This document shows, piece after piece, positions 5,674-5,737 of a DNA stretch of 5,737 nucleotides. The stretch spans positions 1-5,737 of the forward strand of contig CAMATR010000146.1 of assembly GCA_945861175.1 (NCBI GenBank), in the 5' to 3' direction. The translations under genes and the position numbers were made by a program. Below the pieces are notes generated by a model. It made no database searches, was not told the DNA's origin, and worked only from the letters and a program-made list of their open reading frames with translations. The first letter of the stretch is position 1. Each line of letters starts with the position of its first letter. The DNA is from Chitinophaga pinensis (lineage in GTDB: Bacteria; Bacteroidota; Bacteroidia; Flavobacteriales_D; Crocinitomicaceae).

Positions 5674-5737
5674 TTATTTTACAATCATCTCTTTTAAGAA
5701 TTGCTTCTCATTTCCTTCTTCGACCTTTTTAATATAC
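5674..5737 (-). CDS. C-terminal fragment of an unidentified minus-strand gene
   Basis: Reading leftward from the right edge, one frame is open for 20 codons and ends at TAA (5676-5674); the translation ends ...EKQFLKEMIVK. The composition is rich in Lys and Glu, as expected for a real AT-rich Bacteroidota protein tail, and the stop lies 28 bases before the hydrolase start, a normal operon spacing. The piece is too short to assign a family, and an open stretch of this length also occurs by chance, so the call depends on the sequence beyond 5737. Confidence 0.5.
   Translation of the reverse strand, partial: YIKKVEEGNEKQFLKEMIVK

Overview
The window looks like an AT-rich chromosome segment from a member of the Bacteroidota, most likely Flavobacteriales. 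The evidence is a protein ending in a type IX secretion (T9SS) type A sorting domain, a response regulator of the RprY type first described in Bacteroides, TAnnTTTG-type promoter cores, and starts that mostly lack Shine-Dalgarno sequences. A lineage near Fluviicola/Crocinitomix is a guess from the style of the secreted protein.

Layout. Positions 1-210 (minus) hold the first 70 codons of an OmpR/PhoB-class response regulator that runs off the left edge. Positions 211-440 are a divergent intergenic region. It carries a good minus-strand promoter for that regulator, a plus-strand TACTTTTG promoter core, and a GC-rich double hairpin whose second stem is followed by seven Ts. The T run ends five bases before the next start codon. 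Positions 441-1130 (plus) encode a complete RprY-like response regulator, and 1127-1783 (plus) encode TsaB, part of the tRNA t6A37 machinery. These two genes overlap by ATGA. Positions 1785-4799 (minus) encode a 1004-residue secreted protein with, in order, a signal peptide, a lamin-tail domain split by a large insert, a chitobiase-C-like domain, a CotH kinase-like domain, an InlB-B-like repeat and a T9SS sorting tail. Positions 4842-5645 (minus) encode a membrane-anchored alpha/beta hydrolase. The last ~64 bases appear to hold the C-terminus of another minus-strand gene.

How it works together. The left half is a regulatory hub: two divergent response regulators with no kinase gene visible for the RprY-like one, which is instead coupled to tsaB. 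The right half is a minus-strand cell-envelope group that meets tsaB tail to tail with one base between the stop codons.

The points most worth following are the small structured transcription unit at about 342-435, which is either a free-standing small RNA or an attenuating leader for rprY-tsaB, and the apparently permuted module nested inside the lamin-tail domain of the CotH protein. No mobile element, CRISPR array, tRNA or rRNA was seen. Nothing here proves a new defence or biosynthetic system.
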